From positions 1 to 63,147 of the forward strand of contig PHAB01000024.1 in assembly GCA_002840275.1 (NCBI GenBank): a stretch of DNA of 63,147 nucleotides, written 5' to 3'. Positions 7,756 through 15,924 of this stretch are shown one piece after another; within the stretch, counting starts at the first letter, position 1, and every line of letters starts with the position of its first letter. The DNA is from Firmicutes bacterium HGW-Firmicutes-14. GTDB lineage: Bacteria > Bacillota > Thermincolia > Thermincolales > UBA2595. The position numbers were made by a program, and so were the translations under genes. The notes below the pieces were generated by a model. The model was given only the letters and a program-made list of their open reading frames with translations, did no database searches and was not told the origin of the DNA.

Positions 7756-9084
7756 GTGGCGAAACCAATTGTGGCAGTGGTGGGCCGTCCCAATGTAGGG
7801 AAGTCCACATTATTTAACAGAATAGCAGGAGAGGGCATGGTAGCCATTGTCGAGGACAAGCCGGGTGTCACCAGGGACAGGCTGTACCGTGATGCCGAAT
7901 GGCTGGACAGGGAGTTTACCCTTGTTGATACCGGAGGAATTGAATTTACCGGTGTTAAAGATACAATTTCCAGGGGGATACACCTGCAGGCAACCTTGGC
8001 CATGGAAGAGGCTGATGTCATTATTTTCATGGTAGATGCCAGGGAAGGGCTGGTGCCTGCAGATGAAGAGGTGGCCAGGGTACTGAGAAAAACCAGGAAG
8101 CCTGTCATCCTTGTGGCTAATAAGATCGAAGATTTTAAATCCGGAACCGACATATCCGATTTTTACAGACTGGGGCTCGGTGAGCCGGTAATGGTATCCG
8201 CCGCCCACGGCATGAATGTGGGAGATCTGCTGGACCGGGTTAGAGAACTGCTTCCTGATATGATGGACGACAGGGATTTGGATGAAGATGTGATCAGGAT
8301 AGCCGTAATCGGCCGGCCTAATGTGGGTAAGTCGTCCATCGTAAATGCAATTCTTGGGGTTGAACGGGTAATAGTCAGTGACATTCCCGGTACGACCAGG
8401 GATGCTATCGATACATATTTTGAGCAGGGCACCGGGAAATACCTTCTCATCGATACGGCAGGGATGAGAAAAAGGAAGAGGATCCATGAGCCTACCGAAC
8501 GATATAGTGTTATAAGGTCCCTCAGGGCTGTCGACAGGTCTGAGGTGGTCCTGATGGTTATAGATGCTTCTGAAGGCGTATCAGAGCAGGATAAAAAGAT
8601 TGCCGGCTATGCCCATGAAGCGGGCAAAGCCATCTTAATCGTGGTGAATAAATGGGACCTGGTGGAAAAGGATGATAAAACTTCCCTCAGGTTCACAGAG
8701 AATATCAGGGAAGAAATGGGTTTCATGCAGTATGCACCGGTAGTTTATGTGTCTGCCCTGACCAAAAAGAGGGTCCCAAAGATCCTTGAACTGGTGAATT
8801 TTGTTGCTGAGCAGCATGCCATGCGGATTTCCACCAGTACTCTGAATGAACTGCTCCAGGAGGCGGTTATGCTCAATCCCCCTCCCTCTGACAGGGGGCG
8901 GAGGCTGAAGGTCCTGTACGGCACCCAGGCATCGGTGAAACCACCGACCTTTATTGTATTTGTCAATGACCCTGAGCTGATGCATTTTTCATACCTGAGA
9001 TACCTGGAAAACCAGCTCAGAAGCAGTTTTGGGTTTGAGGGCACCCCGATAAGGATTATCGTCAGGAAACGGAACGAAGACTAG
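7756..9084 (+). CDS. der: Ribosome biogenesis GTPase Der (EngA)
   Basis: Der is an essential GTPase with two tandem G domains that assists assembly of the 50S ribosomal subunit. At 442 residues it has typical length. GRPNVGKS P-loops occur at about residues 9 and 184, each followed by a DTGG/DTAG G3 motif and an NK-D/NKWD G4 motif (VVNKWDLV in the second). A KH-like C-terminal domain follows and ends in IIVRKRNED. The GTG start at 7756 has TAAGGAGG six bases upstream, overlapping the stop of the preceding gene. Confidence 0.97.
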   Translation: MAKPIVAVVGRPNVGKSTLFNRIAGEGMVAIVEDKPGVTRDRLYRDAEWLDREFTLVDTGGIEFTGVKDTISRGIHLQATLAMEEADVIIFMVDAREGLVPADEEVARVLRKTRKPVILVANKIEDFKSGTDISDFYRLGLGEPVMVSAAHGMNVGDLLDRVRELLPDMMDDRDLDEDVIRIAVIGRPNVGKSSIVNAILGVERVIVSDIPGTTRDAIDTYFEQGTGKYLLIDTAGMRKRKRIHEPTERYSVIRSLRAVDRSEVVLMVIDASEGVSEQDKKIAGYAHEAGKAILIVVNKWDLVEKDDKTSLRFTENIREEMGFMQYAPVVYVSALTKKRVPKILELVNFVAEQHAMRISTSTLNELLQEAVMLNPPPSDRGRRLKVLYGTQASVKPPTFIVFVNDPELMHFSYLRYLENQLRSSFGFEGTPIRIIVRKRNED

Positions 9085-9135
9085 GAATAACCTCCGGACC
9101 AACGGGGAAAACAGTATCAAGCGGGAGGAGAGGTA

Positions 9136-9717
9136 ATGAAATACCTGGCAATAGCAGCCGGCTACCTGCTGGGGTCGGTACCCTTTGGTTTCCTGGTAAG
9201 CAAGTACATGAAAGGGATAAACATACTGGAACACGGAAGCGGTAACATAGGGTTTACCAATGTCCTGAGGACCCTGGGCTGGAAGCCTGCCGCCCTGGTG
9301 CTGGCCGGAGATGTGGGGAAAGGTGCCCTGGCGGCCTGGCTGGGTCTTAAAACCGGTGGAGAATTTTTTGGTATCCTGAGCGGGATGGCTGCACTCATGG
9401 GCCATAGTTTTTCCATTTTCCTGAGGTTTAGAGGCGGAAAACTGGTGGCAGCCGGGTTTGGGGTCCTGCTGGTGCTGGCTACCGAAACGGCGCTCACTGC
9501 CCTGGCTGTATGGCTGGCGGTAGTGGCTCTGACCAGGTATGTTTCCCTGGCTTCTATTTTAGCTGGCTTAAGTGTGCCGGCTGCCGTGTTTTTTTTCCGG
9601 GAATCAATGGCTGTCAGGGTTTTCGGGATTGTCGCGGCGGCATTTGTCATATACCGGCACCGCAGCAATATAGAAAGGCTGGCCAAAGGAAAGGAACCAA
9701 AGATAGGGAATAAATAA
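9136..9717 (+). CDS. plsY: Acyl-phosphate glycerol-3-phosphate acyltransferase PlsY
   Basis: This integral membrane enzyme transfers an acyl group from acyl-phosphate to glycerol-3-phosphate, the first step of phospholipid synthesis. The 193-residue protein has about five membrane segments and the conserved loops YLLGSVPFGFLVSK, HGSGNIGFTNVLRTLGW and MGHSFSIFLRFRGGK, followed by a C-terminal RHRSNIERL motif. ATG 9136 follows GGGAGGAGAGG. Its neighbour gpsA makes the glycerol-3-phosphate substrate, so the pair is functionally linked. Confidence 0.96.
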   Translation: MKYLAIAAGYLLGSVPFGFLVSKYMKGINILEHGSGNIGFTNVLRTLGWKPAALVLAGDVGKGALAAWLGLKTGGEFFGILSGMAALMGHSFSIFLRFRGGKLVAAGFGVLLVLATETALTALAVWLAVVALTRYVSLASILAGLSVPAAVFFFRESMAVRVFGIVAAAFVIYRHRSNIERLAKGKEPKIGNK

Positions 9718-9770
9718 ACATGACATAAAAGAAAAATACATGACATAGAAGAAATATACATGACAGAACA
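9718..9770 (+). repeat. Three imperfect 20-nt tandem repeats between plsY and gpsA
   Basis: Units begin ACATGACATA (9718), ACATGACATA (9738) and ACATGACAGA (9758), with period 20 and an AT-rich remainder. They fill the space between the plsY stop and the gpsA ribosome binding site. No function is evident; slippage during replication could make copy number variable. Confidence 0.7.
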
Positions 9771-9781
9771 GGGGGATGAGA

Positions 9782-10861
9782 ATGGGACCGGTAATTAACA
9801 GGCAAGACAGGAGTTCGTCCGGCCAAAGGGAGCGGGCGGCGGTCCTTGGCGCCGGAAGCTGGGGCACTGCTCTGGCCATCCTGCTGGCCAAAAAGGGACT
9901 GCCGGTAAGAATGTGGTCAATCGAAGGTGAGGTTGTCCGGGAGATAAATGAAGAGAAGACAAACACTTCCTACCTTCCGGGGGTAGTTGTCCCGGAAAAT
10001 ATATCGGTTTCCGGATCTATTGAAGAAACCCTCCGGGATGCGACTGTCCTGGTGATGAGTGTGCCTTCCCATGTCTTCCGGGAAGTCCTTAAAAAGACCC
10101 TGCCATATCTGAACAGAAGCCACCTGGTGGTTAATGCGGCAAAAGGCCTCGAAGAATCGTCACTGAAACGCCTTTCAGAGGTCTTTAGTGAAGAGGCCGG
10201 TGGTGAACGTTATAATAATTTTGTGGCCTTATCGGGACCCAGCCATGCCGAGGAGGTAAGCAGGGAAATCCCCACCGCAGTCGTAGCGGCAGGGGCCAAA
10301 AGGGCTTCATGTGAAAGGCTCCAGGATATATTTATGTGCCCCAGTTTTAGAGTTTACACCAATCCGGACATAGTGGGAGTCGAACTGTCAGGTGCTTTGA
10401 AAAACGTAATTGCCATATGCACCGGAGTAACAGACGGCCTCGGACTGGGAGATAACACCAAAGCTGCCCTGATGACCAGGGGACTGGCAGAGATATCCAG
10501 GCTGGGGACAGCCCTGGGGGCTAATCCCCTGACCTTCGCCGGTCTTGCCGGGGTGGGTGACCTGATTGTCACATGTACCAGTATGCACAGCCGGAACAGG
10601 AGATTTGGCATCGAGGTCGGGAAGGGAAGCAGCGTTGAGGAAGCCCTGAAAAAAGTCAGGATGGTTGTCGAGGGCTACAGGACCACCGGCGCCGCATTCA
10701 GGCTGGCCCAAAAGACGGGTATTACCATGCCTATTGTCGAACAGGCTTACAGGGTCTTGTATGAAGCCGGGAACACCGTTGAAGCGGTAACCAGTCTGAT
10801 GACCCGGGGTAAGAAACATGAGATGGAAGAAGTGGTGGAAACCGCATACCCTGATTGGTAA
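9782..10861 (+). CDS. gpsA: NAD(P)-dependent glycerol-3-phosphate dehydrogenase
   Basis: GpsA reduces dihydroxyacetone phosphate to sn-glycerol-3-phosphate for phospholipid synthesis. The Rossmann motif AVLGAGSWGTALAILLA lies near residue 22. The NAAKGLE segment, the ALSGPSHAEEV loop, the catalytic-lysine helix (VELSGALKNVIAICTGVTDG) and GDLIVTCTSMHSRNRRFG in the C-terminal domain are all present. There is an N-terminal polar extension of about 20 residues before the first strand. ATG 9782 is preferred over ATG 9776 because AGGGGG lies seven bases upstream. It forms a pair with plsY. Confidence 0.96.
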   Translation: MGPVINRQDRSSSGQRERAAVLGAGSWGTALAILLAKKGLPVRMWSIEGEVVREINEEKTNTSYLPGVVVPENISVSGSIEETLRDATVLVMSVPSHVFREVLKKTLPYLNRSHLVVNAAKGLEESSLKRLSEVFSEEAGGERYNNFVALSGPSHAEEVSREIPTAVVAAGAKRASCERLQDIFMCPSFRVYTNPDIVGVELSGALKNVIAICTGVTDGLGLGDNTKAALMTRGLAEISRLGTALGANPLTFAGLAGVGDLIVTCTSMHSRNRRFGIEVGKGSSVEEALKKVRMVVEGYRTTGAAFRLAQKTGITMPIVEQAYRVLYEAGNTVEAVTSLMTRGKKHEMEEVVETAYPDW

Positions 10862-10884
10862 GTATACCGGGAGAGATGATATAG

Positions 10885-11703
10885 ATGTGTGAATTCTGCA
10901 CAAAGCACGGAGAGGGCAAAAAGTGGTATGAGGTCATGGGCAATTATTCCCGGGAACTGCTGGCCAGGGATAACCGGGAAGATTACATTAAAAAGCTTAT
11001 CCCAAACATTCAGCGGGAAGTGGCTTTTAAACTGGGGGCCCTTGACAGGCTGAAAGTGAAAATGCCTTATGCGTACAGGTTTGTCCGTAAGATAGGGACC
11101 CGGACTATGAAAAGATACCATTTTGGCCAGGTTGTGCCCCTGGAGGATGCCCGGAAGATAATTGAACTGGCTGATTCCATCACCAGGCTGCCCTGTGTGT
11201 GCCGGATGGCTGCACGGGGCAGGAAGAATGCCCGGTACTGCCTGGCCCTGGGGATTGACCCGGCCGGGATATTCGGGGATTACCCCGAGCTGAAAAGCAG
11301 CCTGGAGACCCTTACTGTGGAACAGGCCGGAGAACTCCTGGGGCAGTTTGATAAAGAGGGATTGGTACATTCTGTCTGGACCTTCAAGACCCCCTTTATC
11401 GGGGGTATCTGTAATTGTGACCATGATTGCATGGCCTACAGGGCACAGGTTACCGCTGACCTGATGCAGATAATGTTCAGGGCCGAATACGTGGCCTGGA
11501 TAGACCCGGAAAAATGTACCGGCTGCCAAAGCTGCCGGAAGCTCTGCAATTTCGGGGCCATAGAATATTCATCTGCCGGTGACAAGTGTTATATCCACCC
11601 GTTAAAATGTTATGGCTGCGGCCTATGCCGGAACACCTGCAGTACGGAAGCCATAACCCTGCTTGACAGGCAGGGGCTGCCGGGTTTGGAGGGAGTCTGG
11701 TGA
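10885..11703 (+). CDS. Multi-cluster 4Fe-4S protein of unknown function
   Basis: A 272-residue cytoplasmic protein. The C terminus (from about residue 212) is a two-cluster ferredoxin: CTGCQSCRKLC and CYGCGLCRNTC. Further cysteines occur as MCEFC at the N terminus, LPCVCRMAARGRKNARYC near the middle and GGICNCDHDC before the ferredoxin domain, enough for at least one additional metal site. I do not recognise a specific enzyme. It overlaps the next small ferredoxin gene by 4 bases, so the two probably act together in electron transfer. Neighbouring menG suggests, but does not show, a link with quinone-dependent anaerobic respiration. Confidence 0.75.
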   Translation: MCEFCTKHGEGKKWYEVMGNYSRELLARDNREDYIKKLIPNIQREVAFKLGALDRLKVKMPYAYRFVRKIGTRTMKRYHFGQVVPLEDARKIIELADSITRLPCVCRMAARGRKNARYCLALGIDPAGIFGDYPELKSSLETLTVEQAGELLGQFDKEGLVHSVWTFKTPFIGGICNCDHDCMAYRAQVTADLMQIMFRAEYVAWIDPEKCTGCQSCRKLCNFGAIEYSSAGDKCYIHPLKCYGCGLCRNTCSTEAITLLDRQGLPGLEGVW

Positions 11704-11921
11704 GAATGCCGGTTGTCAAAATTGATCACTCCAGGTGTGTTGATTCCCGGGAGTGTGGAAAATGCCTGGGTATATGCCCTGTCCTGACCACTTATCCTGA
11801 AGGGCCGCCCTTCAAAGAAGGAGTGGGATGGAGAATAAGTCCAACATTTGTATCTCTCTGTACCGGGTGCGGGGAATGTGCCAGGCTGTGCCCGGAGTCA
11901 GCTATTAGTGTTGATGAATGA
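11700..11921 (+). CDS. Small two-cluster 4Fe-4S ferredoxin-like protein
   Basis: A 73-residue protein. One cluster motif is CTGCGECARLC near the C terminus. The N-terminal motif is CVDSRECGKCLGIC, an unusual spacing in which a six-residue gap separates the first two cysteines. GTG 11700 overlaps the TGA of the previous gene; ATG 11706 is the alternative start. It probably partners the preceding Fe-S protein as an electron carrier. Confidence 0.75.
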   Translation: MRMPVVKIDHSRCVDSRECGKCLGICPVLTTYPEGPPFKEGVGWRISPTFVSLCTGCGECARLCPESAISVDE

Positions 11922-11940
11922 TGTCAGGAGGAAATTAATC

Positions 11941-12663
11941 TTGGGTAGTCTTCCGAGCCGTGATAATAAAGAGAGTTTTGTCAGGGATATGTTTAATTCC
12001 ATTGCAGGCCGTTATGACCTCATGAATACTATGATGACCCTGGGGATGGACAGGTCATGGCGGCGGTTTACTGTCCGCCGGTCCGGGCTTAAGCCCGGGG
12101 GTTACGGCCTCGATGTCTGTTGCGGTACCGGTATGCTGACAATGGAACAGGCGAAGGCTGCAGGCCCTGAGGGCCGTGTGGTGGGACTGGATTTTTCCGA
12201 GAATATGCTGGCTGTGGCCAAAGAGAATTTGAAAGACTTCCATTTAAAGGACAATATCAGCCTGGTCCAGGGTAATGCCATGGCTCTTCCCTTTGGCGAT
12301 AATACCTTTGATTGTGTGACCGTGGGATGGGGGTTGAGGAATGTGCCTGATGTTATGACCGCGGTCAGGGAGATGGCCAGGGTTGTCAAACCGGGCGGCA
12401 TGGTGGTCTCCCTGGACATGGCGCAACCCGGCATCCCGGTTTTCAAACAATTTTACTGGCTGTTTTTCAGAAGAGTGATTCCGGCCATGGGCAGGGTATG
12501 GGCAGGGAATAAGGGGGCATATAACTACCTGCACGATTCTGCCAGAGAATTTCCCCCCCAGGAGGAGTTGGTCCGGATTTTCGCCATGGGCGGTCTGTCG
12601 GGGACTTGTTATCATAACCTGGCGGGCGGGGTGGTTGCCGTAGTGGAGGGGCAAAAAATATAA
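11941..12663 (+). CDS. menG: Demethylmenaquinone methyltransferase (UbiE/MenG family)
   Basis: This SAM-dependent enzyme methylates demethylmenaquinone to menaquinone, the last step of the pathway. The protein is 240 residues. FVRDMFNSIAGRYDLMNTMMTLGMDRSWRR-type N-terminal helices, the SAM loop LDVCCGTGML (about residue 57), the DFSENML acidic strand and VGWGLRNVPD are all family hallmarks. The start is TTG 11941, because AGGAGG lies at 11926-11931; an in-frame ATG at 11914 lacks a ribosome site. A menaquinone-based respiratory chain is implied. An assignment as a related small-molecule methyltransferase is possible but less likely. Confidence 0.9.
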   Translation: MGSLPSRDNKESFVRDMFNSIAGRYDLMNTMMTLGMDRSWRRFTVRRSGLKPGGYGLDVCCGTGMLTMEQAKAAGPEGRVVGLDFSENMLAVAKENLKDFHLKDNISLVQGNAMALPFGDNTFDCVTVGWGLRNVPDVMTAVREMARVVKPGGMVVSLDMAQPGIPVFKQFYWLFFRRVIPAMGRVWAGNKGAYNYLHDSAREFPPQEELVRIFAMGGLSGTCYHNLAGGVVAVVEGQKI

Positions 12664-12678
12664 AAACGGTTAAACCTG

Positions 12679-12710
12679 AGAGGTCGAAAATGACCTCTTT
12701 TTTATTTTTT
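12679..12710 (+). terminator. Terminator after menG
   Basis: AGAGGTC (12679-12685) pairs with GACCTCT (12692-12698), with loop GAAAAT and a long T-rich run. It ends the plsY-gpsA-FeS-menG transcription unit. Confidence 0.85.
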
Positions 12711-12808
12711 GAAGTAAATATCTTTTCCGGTCAAACAAAAAATACCAAATTTAAAAAAATTGAAGGAAAAAAAAGAAAAATGTCGAAATATAGCAATGCA
12801 TGTATTTA

Positions 12809-12837
12809 TTGACGATTATAAGAAATTGTGGTTATTA
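12809..12837 (+). promoter_or_regulatory. Candidate sigma-A promoter for the GGDEF-EAL gene
   Basis: TTGACG (12809-12814), a 17-base spacer and TTATTA (12832-12837), in an AT-rich intergenic region about 60 bases upstream of the start codon. The -10 element is weak, so this is tentative. Confidence 0.4.
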
Positions 12838-12898
12838 TCCAAATGGCTAACGCCATTAAGACTTCCAAGTTTCCTTTATTAAAAGGGGAGTGGTTTCA

Positions 12899-14311
12899 AT
12901 GAAAGACATGGATAAAACCAAAGAACAACTGATGGATGAATTGAACAGTATGCGCAGGCAGCTGACCGAACTAAAAGAAAAGGAGAAAGATCTCCGGCAT
13001 ATATCGACCCATGACGAACTAACCGGATTGCCCAACCGCATAGTTTTTTATGAAGACCTGAGTTATGCCCTGATGGAGGCAAAAAAGAAACAGTTGATGG
13101 CAGCCCTCTTGTTTATCGACCTGGACCGCTTTAAGCTGGTTAATGATATTATTGGACATATGATGGGTGACCAGATACTAAAATCCATAGCCTTCAGATT
13201 GTCCAGGAGCATCCGAAGGAGTGACCTTATTGCCAGGATAGGAGGGGATGAATTCGGACTAATTCTTAATGGTATCATGAGGATAGAAGATATTCCGGGT
13301 ATTGGCCAGAAGATAACGGATTCACTGAGGGAACCCGTCCAGGTGGCCGGCCGGGAATTTACCATAACGGCAAGTATCGGCATAGCAGTATACCCGGTTC
13401 ATGGCGATGATGCCGATACCCTTTTAAAACATGCCGACACTGCCATGTACAAAGCAAAGGAACACGGGGACAATTACCAGATATACTCTGCGGCCATGAG
13501 TGAAGAGGATTTCGAACTTCTGGCGACAGAGAGCGCCCTGCGTAAAGCCCTTGAAAACAGTGAATTTGTGGTTCATTACCAGCCCCAGATAAATACTGTT
13601 ACCGGTGAAATAATCGGAGTTGAAGCCCTGGTCAGATGGCAGCATCCCGAAAAAGGTATTATCCCGCCCGCCGAATTTATACCTATGGCAGAAGAGACCG
13701 GCTTGATTATACCCCTGGGAGAATGGGTCCTGAGGACAGCCTGTGCCCAAAACAAGATGTGGCAGGCAGCGGGATATCCCCCCATGAGGGTGACAGTTAA
13801 TCTTTCAGCCCGCCAGTTTCAGCAGGGCAACCTGGTTGAAACAGTGCTTGGGACATTGGAAGAAACAGGACTTGACCCAGAGTGGCTGGAGCTGGAAATA
13901 ACTGAGAGTATAGCGATGCAGGATATCAATTATACAATGTCTGTTTTAAATAATTTAAGAAACCGGAATGTCCGGATTGCTATCGATGACTTTGGCACAG
14001 GATATTCATCATTCAGTTATCTGAAAAACTTCCCCAGCCATACCCTGAAAATAGACAGATCCTTCGTCAAAGATGTCACGACCGACAATGATGATGCGGC
14101 AATTACAAAGGCGATAATCGCCCTGGCCCAGAATCTCAAACTTAAGGTGATTGCCGAGGGAGTGGAAACAGAGGAACAACTGGCATTTCTAAAGGAACAG
14201 AACTGTGACCAGATTCAGGGATATCTCTTCAGCAGACCGGTCTCTGCAGAAAGCTTCACTGAATTGCTGAAGACGAGAAACATCTCGGAAAAGAGAGAGG
14301 AATGTCCATAA
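12899..14311 (+). CDS. GGDEF-EAL dual-domain cyclic-di-GMP protein
   Basis: A 470-residue cytoplasmic protein with a short N-terminal coiled coil (about residues 1-35) and no sensor or membrane domain. The GGDEF domain carries an intact GGDEF motif at about residue 117 and an allosteric RxxD site (RRSD) five residues before it, so diguanylate cyclase activity is possible. The EAL domain has EALVRW at about 241 plus the downstream LEITES, DDFGTGYSS and KIDRSF metal/catalytic blocks, so phosphodiesterase activity is likely. ATG 12899 follows AAGGGGAG. It is an isolated transcription unit. Which activity dominates cannot be told from sequence. Confidence 0.93.
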   Translation: MKDMDKTKEQLMDELNSMRRQLTELKEKEKDLRHISTHDELTGLPNRIVFYEDLSYALMEAKKKQLMAALLFIDLDRFKLVNDIIGHMMGDQILKSIAFRLSRSIRRSDLIARIGGDEFGLILNGIMRIEDIPGIGQKITDSLREPVQVAGREFTITASIGIAVYPVHGDDADTLLKHADTAMYKAKEHGDNYQIYSAAMSEEDFELLATESALRKALENSEFVVHYQPQINTVTGEIIGVEALVRWQHPEKGIIPPAEFIPMAEETGLIIPLGEWVLRTACAQNKMWQAAGYPPMRVTVNLSARQFQQGNLVETVLGTLEETGLDPEWLELEITESIAMQDINYTMSVLNNLRNRNVRIAIDDFGTGYSSFSYLKNFPSHTLKIDRSFVKDVTTDNDDAAITKAIIALAQNLKLKVIAEGVETEEQLAFLKEQNCDQIQGYLFSRPVSAESFTELLKTRNISEKREECP

Positions 14312-14463
14312 TTTCAGCCTCCATAGGCCATAATAATTCGAAAGGGCCAAAGTGACAAAAAAGCAGCCTGAATATGACTTATATCACAGAAACATGACCC
14401 TTTGCAGGATATAATGTCCGTAAATAAGGATTTAAGAAGATACCGGGCAAAGGGGGGCGGAAT

Positions 14464-15494
14464 ATGAAGCTTAACGGAAACTGCCAAACCACGGCGATGG
14501 GCATAATGCCCCATTCAGACATAAAAAAAGCTATAGACCTGGCATTTAGTGTGGATATTCCTTTTTGGCCGCAGCTGCCGCATGTAGTTTTTATGAGGAC
14601 ATGTATGTACAGGTCACTGAAAACTTCCCCGGGATAACCATTGATAACAGGGAGTACAAGATCTTTTTTGATACGGACAGGTTCTATGAACAACTGGAAT
14701 CCTATGTGGAAAACTACGACAATGATGATTATTTTAAAATTAAGGGACTTTACTCGGCGGTTTACCGCCGGTTCCTGGATGACCCCAGGATAAAGGAGGC
14801 CTCGTCCCTCAGGGGACAGTCCATTGGCCCGATTAGTTTTGGACTTAAGATAGCTGATGAAAATAAGAAACCTGTAATTTATAATGATGAGGTAAAAGGG
14901 TTCCTGTATGAATTCATGGCCCGGAAGATAAATGTCCAGAGGCGGGAGATAGCCCAAATCAATCCGAATTCTTTTGTCTGGATTGATGAGCCGGGTCTGA
15001 GCTTTATTTTCGGGTCATTCACTGGTTATCCGGCTGAAGTGGCTAAAAAGGATTACATTGATTTCCTGAGGCTTCTTGAAGGCCCCAGGGGAATACACCT
15101 CTGTGGGAACCCGGACTGGTCCTTTCTGCTGGAGGGACTGGACCTCGATATATTATCGGTGGATGTCCTGAGCAATGGCCCGATTTTCGTAAAATATACC
15201 GACCAGATCAGGGAATTTATCAACCGCGGCGGTATCCTGTCATGGGGAATTGTCCCAACCCTGACGGAAGAGTTTGAACAGGAATCCATTGATTCGGTTA
15301 TCGGGAAACTGGAAGAGATGTGGGACTATCTTGATTCCCGGGGCATACCCAGGGAAAAACTGCTCAGGCAGGCATGGATAGCCCCTGCCAGATGCTGTCT
15401 GGTCAACACCGATGGCAATGAAACAGTGGAAAAAGCCTTCAGGGTATTGAACGAAGTGTCCCTCCGGATAAAAGAAAAATACGGATTGCTATAA
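14464..15494 (+). pseudogene. MetE/UROD-like methyltransferase family protein, frameshifted
   Basis: The gene resembles the family annotated as cobalamin-independent methionine synthase-like (UROD/MetE fold). It starts at ATG 14464, with GGGGGGCGG upstream, and reads to IPFWPQLPH. The family then expects a segment like SFYENMYVQ, which is found in another frame as SFYEDMYVQVTENFPG and continues to the stop at 15494. The frame change is -1 and lies at or near the run of five T at 14588-14592, so a single-base loss in the homopolymer is the simplest cause. It could be a true pseudogene, a sequencing error or ribosomal slippage (Phe-TTT preceded by T). The remaining 300 residues appear intact. 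Confidence 0.7.
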
Positions 15495-15541
15495 AGTTTT
15501 TTGGTGGATCCCTCGATTAGTAAATTGGGAGGGATTCATCT

Positions 15542-15712
15542 ATGCACATTTCTTCCTTTATCAGCACAGATAATTTCAAACCCCTGGCTATATCCAAAAA
15601 GTTGGAAAATCAAGCCGGAAAGCCTGTGCCCAAGGTTCAGGCGGAGGTAAAAAACAAGGACCAAACTGAAAGTTTTGCAGTAATCCTGGAAAAGGCAAAA
15701 AACCGTAAATAG
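15542..15712 (+). CDS. Small hypothetical protein of 56 residues
   Basis: Begins MHISSFISTDNFKP and ends LEKAKNRK. It is hydrophilic, with no recognised domain. Support comes from a strong GGGAGGG ribosome site eight bases upstream of the ATG and from a terminator that follows it. The leader contains ATCCCTC (15508-15514), which can pair with GAGGGAT (15529-15535) and cover that ribosome site. I do not recognise a family. Confidence 0.55.
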   Translation: MHISSFISTDNFKPLAISKKLENQAGKPVPKVQAEVKNKDQTESFAVILEKAKNRK

Positions 15713-15732
15713 CCCAGTGTTTAATTTTGTGT

Positions 15733-15764
15733 GGCCGGTTCTAACTTAAGAGCCGGTCTTTTTT
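15733..15764 (+). terminator. Terminator after the 56-residue ORF
   Basis: GGCCGGTTCT and AGAGCCGGTC form a hairpin with loop AACTTA, followed by six T. Confidence 0.8.
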
Positions 15765-15830
15765 CATTCGTTAAAATTTGAAGGACAAATTACCCAAATA
15801 ATCTTGACAGCATCTTTCCAATCTCCATAA

Positions 15831-15859
15831 TTGACTAAATGCCTTATCTGTGTTAGAAT
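15831..15859 (+). promoter_or_regulatory. Sigma-A promoter for lysA
   Basis: TTGACT (15831-15836), a 17-base spacer and TAGAAT (15854-15859), about 65 bases upstream of the lysA start. No lysine riboswitch structure was recognised in the short leader. Confidence 0.7.
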
Positions 15860-15924
15860 TTAATGAAAATTTCCTGTAGGTATTTTGGAAATAAACAGAG
15901 CTTATCTGAGAGGGGAAAGAGTTA

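Noticed and set aside
9718-9770. CRISPR-like repeats (also 27321-27382 and 53282-53326)
   Set aside because: The units are short, imperfect and directly adjacent without unique spacers, and no cas genes are present.
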